Source: an uncultured Bacilli bacterium (GTDB lineage: Bacteria; Bacillota_I; Bacilli_A; RF39; UBA660). Taken from it: 64,000 bases of DNA. Below, in pieces: positions 24,399-34,957 of the stretch (positions are counted from its first letter, which is position 1; each line of letters starts with the position of its first letter). The position numbers and the translations under genes were made by a program. The notes below the pieces were generated by a model. That model was not told the DNA's origin. It did no database searches and worked only from the letters and a program-made list of their open reading frames with translations. The stretch is taken from contig CAKOJN010000003.1 in assembly GCA_934090685.1 (NCBI GenBank), positions 1 to 64,000 of the forward strand. Reading direction: 5' to 3'.

Positions 24399-26955
24399 TC
24401 TTTAAAATTATTTTTCTTACAAAGTCAAATGGTATAACTGTAAATGCTAAGAACAACATAATTTCAAACTCATATATTGTTAATCCAGTTGTTCTAAAAA
24501 TGTCACCACCATAGTATATAAGTATAATTTGTACTATTGCTATAAATAGTATTATGAATATAAATACTCTATTTTTTAATAAATTTGCAAATGTGTTTAT
24601 TCTATATGTTCTGGCATTGACCGCATTAAAAATTGCCAAGAATATAAATAATCCAAAAAATGCTGTCATTAAATATTTATTGTTAGGATCATACCTATAT
24701 ATTGATTTGATAATATTTGATTTTAAAAAGAATATTGAAATTGCACAAGTATAAATGCTATTTAAAATAATTTGATTTTTCATGTATTTGTTAATAATTT
24801 TTTCATTTCTACTTTTTGGTTTCTCTTTCATATATTCTTTATATGCAGGTTCAAAAGCAAATGCAAGACCAGCAAGAGTATCCATAACCATGTTTATCCA
24901 TAACATTTGTACAACGGTAACAGGAGATAATACTCCAATAAAAGGACCTATTACTGATAAAAGAACCGCAGATACATTAACAGTTAATTGAAATATTACA
25001 AATTTTCTAATACTTTTAAAAATAGTTCTACCATATAGTATTGCTGTTGTTATTGATGCTATATTATCATCTAAAATTACTATGTCACTTGTTTCCTTCG
25101 TAACTTCTGTACCACTTCCCATAGAAAATCCTACATCGGCTTTTTTCAACGCAGAGGCATCATTTACTCCATCACCTGTCATTCCAACTATTAATCCTTT
25201 TTCTTGTGAAATTTTAACAAGTCTATTTTTATCTTGAGGCAGTGCTCTTGAAAGAACTTTTAATTTTGGCAAGATGCTCATTAAATATTCGTCTGTCATT
25301 TTATTAAATTCTTCACTAGTTAATATTATATCATCTATATTATCTATAATTTTAGTTTCTTTTGCTACACTTATAGCTGTTTGTTTAGCATCTCCAGTTA
25401 CCATAACTACTTGTATTCCAGCAGTTTTAATAGTTTCTATCGCTCCTAATGCTTCTTTTCTTATATTATCTTTTAAAAATATAAAACCTATTAAAGTTAA
25501 AGATTCAAATTTATCAGAATCTGACATCGCTAATGCTAAAACCCTCTTGCCTTCTTTCATTTCCTTTTCAATATAATTCTGTAATTTACCTTTATTGATT
25601 AATACTCTTTGCTCTCCACTACTTGTAATATATTTAATTGATTTTGATAATATCATTTCATAAGCACCTTTAAAAAAAGTTATATTGTTTTTATAATTGG
25701 TTGTTATTGATGAATATTTATCTTTGCTATTAAATTCTTTTGATTTAGTTATTTTATACTTATCTTTTTTATTTGTTTTGCAAAATGATAAAATTGCTCT
25801 TTCAGTAGAATTTCCACCTTCTACTTTCCCATCATTATAAAAAGATGAGTTATTATAAACTAAAGATAGATTTACTAAATCTTTTAACATTATATTTTTG
25901 TTTATCTTATCAATATTATCATATTTTTCTAATTCTGGTGTGACAAATGATGTCACGGATAATTTTCCTTCTGTTAGAGTACCTGTTTTATCTGTGAATA
26001 AAATGTTTAATGAACCCGATGTTTCTATACCTACTAATTTTCTAACTAAAACATTTTTATTTATCATTCTTTTCATATTAGAAGAAAGTACTAGCGTTAT
26101 CATCATTGGTAGTCCTTCAGGTACCGCCATTACAATTACTGCTACACTTAATGTTACAGCATAAATAAGATGTGGAAAAAAATTTTTAAATGTTAATATT
26201 TTGTTTATATCAAAATCATTAGCAACGATCAGTGCATTAAACATGTATGATATTAAAACTAATAATGCTGCTAGATAACCAAATTTACTAATATCTTTTG
26301 CTAAATCTCGTAATCTAGTTTTTAAAGGACTTTCAATTGTTTTTTCCTGAATATCATTTGCAATTTTTCCATAAAATGTTTTTTCACCAACACAAGTAAC
26401 TTCCATAATAGCTTTTTTCTCATTAACTATTGATCCCATATATACATCACTATCATTTAGGTTTTTACATTTTTCATACGATTCTCCTGTCAAAGTACTT
26501 TCATCGACATATATTTCTCCCTGAATAATTTTACCATCTGCAGGAACTTTATCTCCAGATTCCAAATATACTATATCCCCACATACTAACTCATCAATAT
26601 TAACAAGAATCTTTTTAGAGTTTCTTAATACTTTAACTTTTATAATTGAATTTTCTTCACACAGTTTCTCAAAAGCTTTCTCACTACCATATTCTGATAA
26701 TGCAGAAACAAATGTTGCTAAAAAAATAGCAATCACTATGCCAAGTGTCTCATATATATTTGAATCCCTAAATAAAAAAATAATTTTTATTGCTAATGCT
26801 AATAAAAGTATTTTTATTATTGGATCGCTAAAAGATTCAAAAATTAATTTTATAAAACTATTTTTCTTTTTGTGATTTAATACATTACTTCCATATTTTA
26901 ATCTATTTTGTGCTACTTCTTTATTACTAAGACCAGTTATAATTTTCTTATTCAT
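24373..26955 (-). CDS. Calcium-type P-type ATPase (P2 family)
   Basis: An 860-aa cation pump. The N-terminal cation-ATPase segment is SNKEVAQNRLKYGSN, the actuator motif is LTGES and the membrane helix motif is VPEGLP. The phosphorylation site is DKTGTLTEG, the hinge is MVTGD...GDGVNDASALKKADVGFSMG, and six C-terminal helices follow. VPEGLPM and the overall length fit Ca2+-exporting PMCA/PMR1-like bacterial pumps. I cannot exclude other divalent ions. It has no partner gene and ends in a shared terminator with the RNB gene. Confidence 0.9.
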   Translation of the reverse strand: MNKKIITGLSNKEVAQNRLKYGSNVLNHKKKNSFIKLIFESFSDPIIKILLLALAIKIIFLFRDSNIYETLGIVIAIFLATFVSALSEYGSEKAFEKLCEENSIIKVKVLRNSKKILVNIDELVCGDIVYLESGDKVPADGKIIQGEIYVDESTLTGESYEKCKNLNDSDVYMGSIVNEKKAIMEVTCVGEKTFYGKIANDIQEKTIESPLKTRLRDLAKDISKFGYLAALLVLISYMFNALIVANDFDINKILTFKNFFPHLIYAVTLSVAVIVMAVPEGLPMMITLVLSSNMKRMINKNVLVRKLVGIETSGSLNILFTDKTGTLTEGKLSVTSFVTPELEKYDNIDKINKNIMLKDLVNLSLVYNNSSFYNDGKVEGGNSTERAILSFCKTNKKDKYKITKSKEFNSKDKYSSITTNYKNNITFFKGAYEMILSKSIKYITSSGEQRVLINKGKLQNYIEKEMKEGKRVLALAMSDSDKFESLTLIGFIFLKDNIRKEALGAIETIKTAGIQVVMVTGDAKQTAISVAKETKIIDNIDDIILTSEEFNKMTDEYLMSILPKLKVLSRALPQDKNRLVKISQEKGLIVGMTGDGVNDASALKKADVGFSMGSGTEVTKETSDIVILDDNIASITTAILYGRTIFKSIRKFVIFQLTVNVSAVLLSVIGPFIGVLSPVTVVQMLWINMVMDTLAGLAFAFEPAYKEYMKEKPKSRNEKIINKYMKNQIILNSIYTCAISIFFLKSNIIKSIYRYDPNNKYLMTAFFGLFIFLAIFNAVNARTYRINTFANLLKNRVFIFIILFIAIVQIILIYYGGDIFRTTGLTIYEFEIMLFLAFTVIPFDFVRKIILKKKSIVREI

Positions 26956-27017
26956 AAGTTCCTCTAATTAATAATACATTTTTAAGTAAAAAGATATGAC
27001 AAATTTTTATAATAAGT

Positions 27018-27045
27018 TTGAAAACTTTAAAATAAATGTTAAAAT
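27018..27045 (+). promoter_or_regulatory. Promoter of dCMP deaminase gene
   Basis: -35 TTGAAA (27018-27023), 16-base spacer, extended -10 TGTTAAAAT (27037-27045). The 18 bases from the TGT match those upstream of the CDF gene exactly. Confidence 0.6.
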
Positions 27046-27062
27046 TATTATGAGGTAGAAGT

Positions 27063-27551
27063 ATGAAAAGAATAGATAAAAATAATTACTATTTAGATAT
27101 AGCAGAAGTAACTTTAGAAAGAGCTACTTGCATAAGAAGAAAATGGGGTGCTGTCATTGTAAAAAATGATGAAATTATATCAACAGGTTATAATGGAGCG
27201 CCAAGAGGAAGAAAAAATTGTAATGATTTAGGTTATTGTATGAGAGAAAAACTTAATATTCCTCGTGGTGAAAGATATGAATTATGTAGAAGTGTTCATG
27301 CAGAACAAAATGCAATCATATCTGCTTCTAGAAAAGATACAATAGATGCAACTTTATATATTGTTGGTGTAAATGCAAATGATGGTAGTTATGTTTCAAA
27401 ATCAATGCCATGTGCAATGTGTAAAAGAGTAATTATAAATAGTGGAATTAAAAATATAATTTTAAGAGATACAAAAGATGAGTATAGAGAGATTTTAGTT
27501 AGTGATTTTATTGAGAACGATGATAGCTTAGATGGTAGCTTAGGTTACTAG
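27063..27551 (+). CDS. comEB: dCMP deaminase (ComEB family)
   Basis: A 162-aa zinc deaminase that converts dCMP to dUMP for dTTP synthesis. Zinc motifs HAEQNAI and PCAMCKR are intact, as is the N-terminal KWGAVIVKNDEIISTGYNGAPRG. In Bacillus the homologue lies in the comE competence operon although it is not needed for DNA uptake. Here it is followed by a glycosyltransferase, not comEC. The start has a GAGG ribosome-binding site in a very short leader. Confidence 0.93.
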   Translation: MKRIDKNNYYLDIAEVTLERATCIRRKWGAVIVKNDEIISTGYNGAPRGRKNCNDLGYCMREKLNIPRGERYELCRSVHAEQNAIISASRKDTIDATLYIVGVNANDGSYVSKSMPCAMCKRVIINSGIKNIILRDTKDEYREILVSDFIENDDSLDGSLGY

Positions 27552-27560
27552 GAGTAAATA

Positions 27561-28421
27561 ATGGATTTAAGTATTATTATACCTCTATATAACTTTGAAG
27601 ATAAAGTTTTAACTCTGTATAATAAAATCATTGATGAATTTAACAATGTTGATTTAAATATAATTTTTATTAATAATGGTTCATCTGATTTAACTATAGA
27701 AGAATTAAAAAGTATACATAAAAAGAATAATAAGAGTGTAAAAATTATTAATTTTTCCAAGAAATATCACATTGACATAGCAATTAAAGAAGGTATTTTA
27801 CATTCAAAAAGTAAATATACAGCAATATTTGATGTCAACTCAAACATATCATTAAAATATCTGAATAAAATGTATGACACAATTATTAAAAGTCAAGAAT
27901 ATGATTTTGTCTGTGTTAATAAAGTGTTAACAAAGATCAATATAATTAAAAAAACAATTTTTAATGTTGTTGATAAATTATTTAATAGTACATTAAATAC
28001 AGAGTTTACAAACTGTATAATATTTAAAAAAGATATTTTAAATGTTATTAATCAAAATAATATAAATGTTAATGATGTTTTAGAACTTGGTTATAATGGT
28101 TATATTTATATTGTTAAAACAAATAAATCTCAAAAAATGAAAAATATATTACAAAATAATATCGAAAATTGTATCAAATATATTGGTATTATTAATTTGT
28201 TTATCTCTATAATAGTTTTCTTAATTAATATAACTCTATCATTTTTAAAGATAATTAAATTTAATTATATAAGTATTTTTCTTTTCTTTATTATGTTATT
28301 TCTGTCATTATTTTCAATATTATTAAGTTTTTGGATGAAAAGAAACAATATAAGCTCAAATTACTTAAAACGTAATTATATTATAAAAGAACTTATTGGA
28401 CTAGATAATGATTATTTATAG
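27561..28421 (+). CDS. Family 2 glycosyltransferase with C-terminal membrane helices
   Basis: A 286-aa protein. It has a GT-A domain at residues 1-185 (LSIIIPLYNFEDKV, FINNGSSD) and two membrane helices near 210-260, the layout of dolichol-phosphate-mannose-synthase or ArnC-like enzymes that load sugars onto polyprenyl phosphate. The metal motif that is normally DxD is FDVNSNI here, so activity is less certain. It is co-transcribed with dCMP deaminase (9-base gap). Confidence 0.8.
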   Translation: MDLSIIIPLYNFEDKVLTLYNKIIDEFNNVDLNIIFINNGSSDLTIEELKSIHKKNNKSVKIINFSKKYHIDIAIKEGILHSKSKYTAIFDVNSNISLKYLNKMYDTIIKSQEYDFVCVNKVLTKINIIKKTIFNVVDKLFNSTLNTEFTNCIIFKKDILNVINQNNINVNDVLELGYNGYIYIVKTNKSQKMKNILQNNIENCIKYIGIINLFISIIVFLINITLSFLKIIKFNYISIFLFFIMLFLSLFSILLSFWMKRNNISSNYLKRNYIIKELIGLDNDYL

Positions 28422-28434
28422 ATTTTTGTATAAT

Positions 28435-28467
28435 AAAAAGTAATGTTATAATTTGACATTACTTTTT
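28435..28467. terminator. Bidirectional terminator, glycosyltransferase/tsaD
   Basis: A 12-bp perfect stem (28435-28446 with 28456-28467, AAAAAGTAATGT/ACATTACTTTTT) between convergent genes, with A and T runs as tails in the two directions. Confidence 0.85.
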
Positions 28468-29450
28468 GCATTTGTAGATAGTGATGCAAATTCATTATTT
28501 TTATATAGAATATATGCAGCAGCACCAATCATTGCAGCATTATCTGTACAATACTTTTTAGGTGGCATGCACATTTTTACTCCTAGCGAATTGCACATAT
28601 CATTTAGCGCTTCTCTTATGTGAGAGTTACTAGCAACTCCTCCACTAATTATAAGCGTTTTTAATTTATAATTTATTAATGCTTTTTTAGTTTTATCAAC
28701 CAAATGATTAGTTACACAGTCTTGAAATGATCTTGCAATATCATATTCACGTATTTCATTTCCTCTTTGATGCTCGTTATGAACTAAATTATTTATATGA
28801 CTTTTTATTCCACTAAAACTAAAATTATATGATTCATCACTTAAAATATTTGGCATTTGGTATGATGGTTCACCTTTTAATGCATATTTTTCAACATTTG
28901 GACCACCTGGATATGGTAAAGATAATATTCTAGCAACTTTATCATATGCTTCACCAATCGCATCATCTAATGTTTGACCTAAATATTCAAAACTATTCTC
29001 ATTTTTCATCAATATTAAATCTGTATGACCGCCTGACACTATTAATGAAAGTAATGGATATTCTAATTTATTTCCTATCATATTAGCATAAATATGTCCC
29101 ATCATATGATTAACAGCTATAAAAGGTTTTTTATAAATAAATGACAATGCTTTAGTTGCCTCTACTCCTACAAGCAAACTTCCTAAAAGCCCTGGAGCAT
29201 AAGTACATGCAAAAGCATCAATATCTTCAAATTTCATATTTGCTTTTTCCATACATTCATTTATTACCATAGTAATATTTTCTAAATGTAATCTACTTGC
29301 TACTTCTGGAACAACTCCGCCATATTTTTTATGTACATCTATTTGAGAATTAATTACAGTGGCAATATCTTCATACCCATTTTTTATAATACTTGCACTT
29401 GTTTCATCACATGATGATTCAATTGCTAAAATATAAACATCCTTTTTCAT
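28446..29450 (-). CDS. tsaD: tRNA N6-threonylcarbamoyltransferase, catalytic subunit
   Basis: A 334-aa Kae1/Qri7/TsaD protein that transfers threonylcarbamoyl to A37 of ANN-decoding tRNAs. Signature residues are AIESSCDETSAS at the N-terminus, the metal-binding HMMGH (about 113-117) and SGGHTDL. The length is typical. It is last in tsaB-rimI-tsaD, with 4-base overlaps indicating translational coupling. TsaE and TsaC, also needed for t6A, are not in this window. Confidence 0.97.
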   Translation of the reverse strand: MKKDVYILAIESSCDETSASIIKNGYEDIATVINSQIDVHKKYGGVVPEVASRLHLENITMVINECMEKANMKFEDIDAFACTYAPGLLGSLLVGVEATKALSFIYKKPFIAVNHMMGHIYANMIGNKLEYPLLSLIVSGGHTDLILMKNENSFEYLGQTLDDAIGEAYDKVARILSLPYPGGPNVEKYALKGEPSYQMPNILSDESYNFSFSGIKSHINNLVHNEHQRGNEIREYDIARSFQDCVTNHLVDKTKKALINYKLKTLIISGGVASNSHIREALNDMCNSLGVKMCMPPKKYCTDNAAMIGAAAYILYKNNEFASLSTNAKSNVKL

Positions 29451-29785
29451 TTTACTTTCTCCATTATTATAGCAGTATCTTCACCATAATATCTATCTCT
29501 TAAACTAATTTCTTTAAAACCTAATTTATTATATAAATTTATAGCTTGTTGATTGTTTTCATTTACCTCTAACATAATTCTACTATATTCTTCATTTTTA
29601 AACATTTTTTCCATAAGAGCTGTGGCTATTCCTTGCCTTCTATTCTCTTCATTTACAAATAAATTCATTATATCAACTACACCATCAACTAATCTTATTT
29701 CCAAATATCCCAAAATTGTTTCATTATCATTAGTTTTATAGTTATATATTGAATCAGTATCAGATAATATTTCTTTCTCTATCAT
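29447..29785 (-). CDS. rimI: RimI-type ribosomal-protein alanine N-acetyltransferase
   Basis: A 112-aa GNAT protein with the acetyl-CoA loop NRRQGIATALMEKMF and the C-terminal INLYNKLGFKEISLRDRYY. RimI acetylates the N-terminus of ribosomal protein S18 in E. coli. Placement between tsaB and tsaD is the common Bacillota arrangement. It is slightly shorter than E. coli RimI. Both ends overlap neighbours by 4 bases. Confidence 0.88.
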   Translation of the reverse strand: MIEKEILSDTDSIYNYKTNDNETILGYLEIRLVDGVVDIMNLFVNEENRRQGIATALMEKMFKNEEYSRIMLEVNENNQQAINLYNKLGFKEISLRDRYYGEDTAIIMEKVK

Positions 29786-30333
29786 TTTTCCACCTCTATT
29801 TTCTTTATATAATTCGCATTTATATGATGTGGATTTTCACTTTTAGCATTACCTATATATGAAATTATTTTATCAACATCTATATTATGTTCAACTTCTT
29901 TGTATTTTTTTTCATATTCATTTTCATTGCTATAAAATTCTTTTATCAATTCTTTATTATCTTTGGTAAAAACTGATATGTAATAACCTTTATTATCTTC
30001 TATTACTGCCATTTTATTATCATCTATATCACTACTAACTAAATACGCTGTTAAACTTGATATACTATTAATTTTTATATTTAATGCATATGCTATTGTC
30101 TTTGCAATTGAAAGACCAATTCTGATACCTGTAAAACTTCCAGGTCCATTAACAACTATTATTTGTTTTAAATCTTTAACATCAAGTTTGTTTTCACTAA
30201 ATATTTCTTCAATCATAGGCATCACATAAATAGAATGACTATATTCGCTCTCTTTAGTTTTAATATATAATTTAGATTCAGTTTTAAGTGCTATAGTTAT
30301 AAGACTATCATGTGTATCAATAAATAATATCAT
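29782..30333 (-). CDS. tsaB: t6A synthesis scaffold protein TsaB
   Basis: A 183-aa paralogue of TsaD that forms the TsaB-TsaD-TsaE complex. It has FIDTHDSLITIAL at the start and the NGPGSFTGIRIGLSIAK motif at about 65-82. I start at ATG 30333, which has GAGG 6 bases upstream; a longer start 21 bases up lacks a ribosome-binding site. It begins the tsaB-rimI-tsaD operon. Confidence 0.93.
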   Translation of the reverse strand: MILFIDTHDSLITIALKTESKLYIKTKESEYSHSIYVMPMIEEIFSENKLDVKDLKQIIVVNGPGSFTGIRIGLSIAKTIAYALNIKINSISSLTAYLVSSDIDDNKMAVIEDNKGYYISVFTKDNKELIKEFYSNENEYEKKYKEVEHNIDVDKIISYIGNAKSENPHHINANYIKKIEVEK

Positions 30334-30395
30334 ACTTTCCCTCTTTTCCTGCATATTATATCATTTTTAATTTTATTTTTCACTATTTACGTAAT

Positions 30396-31292
30396 CTAAT
30401 TCCACAATTTTTCTGGATAAACGTTATTTTCTATTTGATTGTTAATGTAATTTACAACTTCTTCTTTGTCTTCTTTATATGTTACACCTACCCATTTTGA
30501 ACTAGTATCTATAATTTTAACTTTATAATCATTGTTTTCAATTCCATGTGATACAACATCTGGTATTAAAAATTCATCTTTTAGTAAGTCTTTTTCCTTA
30601 AAAAACTTTTTCATTTGTTTTTCTATATAATTAAATATATTTGGATAAAACATCATCATATTCATAGACACCTTTGTATCAGGTTTTATAGTTTTTTTAA
30701 TATTTGTTTCTAATGATACTGCTTCAATAATATTAGATTTTGTCACAGATGATTCATCAATATTTTTTAAATATCCATTCTCAATATTGCAAATTCCTCT
30801 TTTAACTGAACCATTGTCTGTAACAGTATTAATAACATCATAACATACAAGTCCTATTTCGTTTGTATCTTTTGATTCATCCATGTATTTACTTGCTTCT
30901 AAAAATGCTTGATAACCATAAAAATCATCTGCATTAATTATCATAAATTGCTCATTAATTACATTTCTTGCAGCATATATTGCATGTGCTGTTCCTAATG
31001 GTTTAACACGTTCTTGTGGAACACTATATCCTGTTGGAATATCTTGAATGTCTTGAAAAACATATTCAATAGGTATTTTTCCTTCAACCCTGCTTCCAAT
31101 TGTTTCTTTAAAAGTTTCAAAGTTTTCTTTTTTAATAATAAAAACTACTTTATTAAATCCACATCTTTTAGCATCATAAATAGAATAATCTATTATAAAT
31201 TCATTATTTGGACCTACAGGTTCAATTTGTTTCAATCCCCCAAATCTGCTACCCATACCAGCAGCCATAATTAATAATGTTTTATCTTTCAT
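30396..31292 (-). CDS. Nucleotidyltransferase family protein (sugar-phosphate type)
   Basis: A 298-aa cytoplasmic NTP-transferase. The N-terminal loop AAGMGSRFGGLKQ binds the nucleotide, and NADDFYG (near 115) holds the catalytic Asp pair for metal. The family activates sugar-1-phosphates or similar head groups as NDP derivatives. The closest type is the widespread stand-alone nucleotidyltransferase without a second domain. Its product is unknown, and no sugar-pathway partner is adjacent. Confidence 0.85.
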   Translation of the reverse strand: MKDKTLLIMAAGMGSRFGGLKQIEPVGPNNEFIIDYSIYDAKRCGFNKVVFIIKKENFETFKETIGSRVEGKIPIEYVFQDIQDIPTGYSVPQERVKPLGTAHAIYAARNVINEQFMIINADDFYGYQAFLEASKYMDESKDTNEIGLVCYDVINTVTDNGSVKRGICNIENGYLKNIDESSVTKSNIIEAVSLETNIKKTIKPDTKVSMNMMMFYPNIFNYIEKQMKKFFKEKDLLKDEFLIPDVVSHGIENNDYKVKIIDTSSKWVGVTYKEDKEEVVNYINNQIENNVYPEKLWN

Positions 31293-31306
31293 ATTTCTCC
31301 TTTTTT

Positions 31307-31338
31307 AAAATAAGATTACTTATTGAAGTAATCTTATT
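31307..31338 (-). terminator. Probable terminator after ftsH
   Basis: A 13-bp perfect stem (31309/10-31321 with 31326-31338, AATAAGATTACTT/AAGTAATCTTATT) overlapping the ftsH stop. The U tail is only about four bases, so termination may be partial. Confidence 0.55.
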
Positions 31339-33253
31339 TATTTGTTTGGCTTTTCTTTGTTTTTTTATCAGGAATATTTTCTTTTTTTACTTCCTCATTT
31401 GATTTAATTTTATAATTACTATTAGCTTCGACTAAATCTTCTATTTCTTCTTTAGTTAAAGTTTCATTTGTTATTAATCTGTTTGCTAAAACTTCAACTA
31501 ACTTTTTCTCTTTAGAAACTATTTCATGTGCTCTTTTGAAACACTCATCTATTATTTTTTTAACTTCTTGATCAATCAATAATGCAACTTGATCTGAGAA
31601 GTTTTTAGTTTGATTATAATCTCTTCCTAAGAATACACTTTCACTTCTATGTTCGAATTGCATTGGACCTAATGAACTCATACCATATTCAGTAACCATA
31701 CTTCTTGCAATTTTAGTTGCTCTTTTCAAGTCATCACTTGCTCCAGTAGAAATTTCATTTAAATAATATTGTTCACTTGCACGTCCAGATAATAATGTTA
31801 TAATCTGTTCTTCAAGTTCTTCCTTTGTATACACAAGTGTTCTTTCTTCTTTTGGTAACATTTGTGTATAACCACCTGCCATTCCTCTCGGAATTATAGT
31901 TATTTTATGTACTTCTTCTCCATTTGGTAACACTATTCCAGATACAGCATGTCCAGCTTCATGATAAGCAACTATTTTCTTTTCATATTCAGTAACTTTT
32001 CTACTTGTTTTAGCAGGTCCCATCAATACTCTATCACTTGCCTCATCTATCTCGTCCATTGTTATTGCATCTTTATCTCTTCTAACTGCAAGTAAAGCTG
32101 CTTCATTTAATAGGTTTTCTAAGTCTGCTCCTGAATATCCAGGTGTTCTCTCAGCAATATGTTTTAAATTTACCGATTTTGCTAATATCTTATTTTTAGC
32201 ATGAACATTTAAAATTTCTTCTCTTTCTTTAACATCTGGTTTACCAACAGTTACTTGTCTATCAAATCTTCCTGGACGTAATAACGCTGGATCTAAAACA
32301 TCAGGTCTATTTGTTGCTGCAATTATAATTATTCCTTCATTCTCACTAAATCCATCCATTTCAGATAATAATTGATTTAATGTTTGCTCTCTTTCATCAT
32401 GTCCACCGCCTAAACCAGTTCCTCTTTCTCTACCAACAGCATCTATTTCATCTATAAATATTAAACATGGCGCAGTTTGTTTTGCTTGTTTAAACATATC
32501 TCTTACTCTTGATGCACCTACACCTACAAATAATTCTACAAAATCAGAACCACTTATATAGAAGAAAGGCACTTTTGCTTCTCCTGCAACTGCTTTAGCA
32601 AGCAATGTTTTTCCTGTTCCTGGAGGACCAACTAATAATACTCCTTTAGGAATCCTTGCTCCCATCTTAGTAAATTTCTTAGGATTTTTTAAAAAATCAA
32701 TTAATTCTTGAACTTCTTCCTTTTCTTCCTTTAATCCGGCAACATCTTTAAATGTTTTTGTACCACCATCTTCTGATAATTTTGCCTTACTTTTACCAAA
32801 GTCAAATGTTCCTTTACCATTATTACCTAATTTTATAAACATTACATACATTAATACACCAAATAATATAATTGGCACTATATTAAATAATATACTTAAC
32901 CATGTACTATTTTCAGGATTTGTATTTGTTGTAACTTTCAAATTATGTAATTCTGCTGCTTCATATATAGATGAAATTACAGTATCAGTATATGGTATTG
33001 TTACTTTAAAAGTTTCTCCCTTTTTATAACCTTCCATTTTTCCAGTTAATTCATAAACCCCTGAACTATTTCTTGGAGTAACATTTAATTCTGTTACTTT
33101 ACCACTATTTATATCACTAGTTAATTCAGTATAATTTAATTCATTTATTTTCGTACTAATAGAATTCAAGAAAATATATGATGTAACTACAACTGCAAAT
33201 AGTAATAAATATGGCATAAAATTCATATTTCTTTTTGTTTTCTTTATATTCAT
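31334..33253 (-). CDS. ftsH: ATP-dependent zinc metalloprotease FtsH
   Basis: A 639-aa membrane AAA+ protease that degrades membrane and regulatory proteins. Two membrane helices (about 10-30 and 118-140) flank an extracellular domain. Then come Walker A GPPGTGKT, Walker B FIDEID, the SRH and the zinc site HEAGH. The C-terminal tail is Lys-rich. It follows tilS by 13 bases, the order found in Bacillus (where hpt lies between). Confidence 0.98.
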   Translation of the reverse strand: MNIKKTKRNMNFMPYLLLFAVVVTSYIFLNSISTKINELNYTELTSDINSGKVTELNVTPRNSSGVYELTGKMEGYKKGETFKVTIPYTDTVISSIYEAAELHNLKVTTNTNPENSTWLSILFNIVPIILFGVLMYVMFIKLGNNGKGTFDFGKSKAKLSEDGGTKTFKDVAGLKEEKEEVQELIDFLKNPKKFTKMGARIPKGVLLVGPPGTGKTLLAKAVAGEAKVPFFYISGSDFVELFVGVGASRVRDMFKQAKQTAPCLIFIDEIDAVGRERGTGLGGGHDEREQTLNQLLSEMDGFSENEGIIIIAATNRPDVLDPALLRPGRFDRQVTVGKPDVKEREEILNVHAKNKILAKSVNLKHIAERTPGYSGADLENLLNEAALLAVRRDKDAITMDEIDEASDRVLMGPAKTSRKVTEYEKKIVAYHEAGHAVSGIVLPNGEEVHKITIIPRGMAGGYTQMLPKEERTLVYTKEELEEQIITLLSGRASEQYYLNEISTGASDDLKRATKIARSMVTEYGMSSLGPMQFEHRSESVFLGRDYNQTKNFSDQVALLIDQEVKKIIDECFKRAHEIVSKEKKLVEVLANRLITNETLTKEEIEDLVEANSNYKIKSNEEVKKENIPDKKTKKSQTNK

Positions 33254-33266
33254 AATTCCGTCCTTT

Positions 33267-34592
33267 CTAACGATACGTTAGTATTATATCATACTCTTGT
33301 GAAATTTTCTTGTCAAATTTTGATTTTTTTAAACCTGGTAACCAAATTATATTGTCCTTTGAATCTAAAACAACAGGCCAGCTGCTTCTTTGACTTGGTT
33401 TTATTTTTTCATCTATAAATATATCACTTATTTTTTTAGTCCCATTCATTCCTTTGACTTCCATTTTATCACCATTTCTTTTATTTCTAACATATAATGG
33501 TAATGTTAAATCTGCACTGTTAAGTCTAATTGTATTATTTGATGTATCAGTACAATCTGTTACTTTTTCAATAATTTTACCGTTTGGTAAACTAACAACA
33601 TTTGATATTTCTATTTCATATTCATCTGTTTGTTCTTCATCATATGTAAATATAATTTCATTATATGATTTAATAACTATTAAATTATTTGGTAAATGCA
33701 CTATACTATTAGATCTATTTGAACTTATTAGATTAAATATTAATTCAACATGAGCATCACATATTACAAATAAATCATCTCCATATATCTTTTCTAATAT
33801 ATTATAAATTATTTTGCTTTGTAATACTTTTTCTAATTGTATGAATTTATCTATATTTAAATTTCCATTATTAAATACTTTATTAAAATATTTATTTGCC
33901 TCATTTTCAATAAACTCATTATTTTCAAGTAAAGTCATACTGTATTTCAAAAACTTTTTATGTACATTAGGTTCTTCTTTCTTTAAAAAAGGTAACACAT
34001 TATGACGATATCTATTTCTAGTATAATGATCTTCATTATTAGAACTATCAATTGCATACCATATGTTATTTCTTTTATCAAAATCTTCTAATTCTGCTTT
34101 TGTTACGGTTATTAAAGGTCTAACTAAAGTATAATTATCTTTTTGTACAATTCTACTAAAACCACTATAACCTTTTAAAGTAGAACCTCTGACTATTCTC
34201 ATTAAAATAGTTTCTATTAAATCATCTCCATGATGTGCTGTCATTAAATATCTTGCTGAATATAACTCAACAATTTCATCAAAGAAATTATATCTTACAG
34301 TTCTTGCTTCATTATGAAAATTGTCATCACCCCAATTTTCTATTTTTATGTATTCAAATATTATATTATTTTCTTTGCAATATTTTTCAAGTCGTTTTTG
34401 TTCATCAGCACTTTCTTTTCTTTTATTATGATTAACATGAGCACAAACTATTTTAAAACCTATTTTTTTTTTGAATTGATTCATTATATATAAAAGAGCC
34501 ATAGAATCTGGTCCACCTGACACTCCTATGACAATAAAATCTTTTTCTTTTAAATTTAATTTTTTATTAATAAAGTTATATACTTCTTCCAT
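33267..34592 (-). CDS. tilS: tRNA(Ile)-lysidine synthetase
   Basis: A 441-aa enzyme that modifies C34 of the AUA-decoding tRNA-Ile to lysidine, using ATP and lysine. The PP-loop SGGPDS is near residue 24, followed by the TilS substrate-binding and C-terminal domains (LYVRNKRNGDKM...). I choose ATG 34592 because the alternative TTG eight codons upstream lies inside the divIC end and has no ribosome-binding site. It is essential in most bacteria. Confidence 0.95.
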   Translation of the reverse strand: MEEVYNFINKKLNLKEKDFIVIGVSGGPDSMALLYIMNQFKKKIGFKIVCAHVNHNKRKESADEQKRLEKYCKENNIIFEYIKIENWGDDNFHNEARTVRYNFFDEIVELYSARYLMTAHHGDDLIETILMRIVRGSTLKGYSGFSRIVQKDNYTLVRPLITVTKAELEDFDKRNNIWYAIDSSNNEDHYTRNRYRHNVLPFLKKEEPNVHKKFLKYSMTLLENNEFIENEANKYFNKVFNNGNLNIDKFIQLEKVLQSKIIYNILEKIYGDDLFVICDAHVELIFNLISSNRSNSIVHLPNNLIVIKSYNEIIFTYDEEQTDEYEIEISNVVSLPNGKIIEKVTDCTDTSNNTIRLNSADLTLPLYVRNKRNGDKMEVKGMNGTKKISDIFIDEKIKPSQRSSWPVVLDSKDNIIWLPGLKKSKFDKKISQEYDIILTYR

Positions 34593-34605
34593 AGAAATAA
34601 ATCCC

Positions 34606-34896
34606 CTACTCTTCAATTTTTATTATTATTTCATCATCCTTTGAATATAAATATTTTTCTCTTGCATATCTTGCCACATATTCAGGATCTTGAAGTTTAT
34701 TAATTTCACTTTTTAACTCTTCTTCTTCTGATAATTTATTTTTATATGATATTTTATCATTTTTTATTTCATTGTTTATTTTAATATATTTAGAAACAGT
34801 AGAATACACAGTCGTCAAAAAGAATATACTTGTTATTATAAGTAATATTGAATAAAATGTCACTCTAAATTTTGTTTTTATTCCCTTTTTTTTCAT
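34606..34896 (-). CDS. divIC: Septum formation initiator DivIC/FtsB
   Basis: A 96-aa bitopic protein: basic N-terminus, one membrane helix (about 12-32), an extracellular coiled coil (about 35-65) and the conserved end DPEYVARYAREKYLYSKDDE. It works with FtsL and DivIB in the divisome. The position after yabQ and before tilS is as in Bacillus, though spoIIE and yabR are missing. Confidence 0.93.
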   Translation of the reverse strand: MKKKGIKTKFRVTFYSILLIITSIFFLTTVYSTVSKYIKINNEIKNDKISYKNKLSEEEELKSEINKLQDPEYVARYAREKYLYSKDDEIIIKIEE

Positions 34897-34957
34897 AATC
34901 CACCATTCTTTTTATTTAATTATAGAATGATATATTTTTAATTACAATATATTATAC

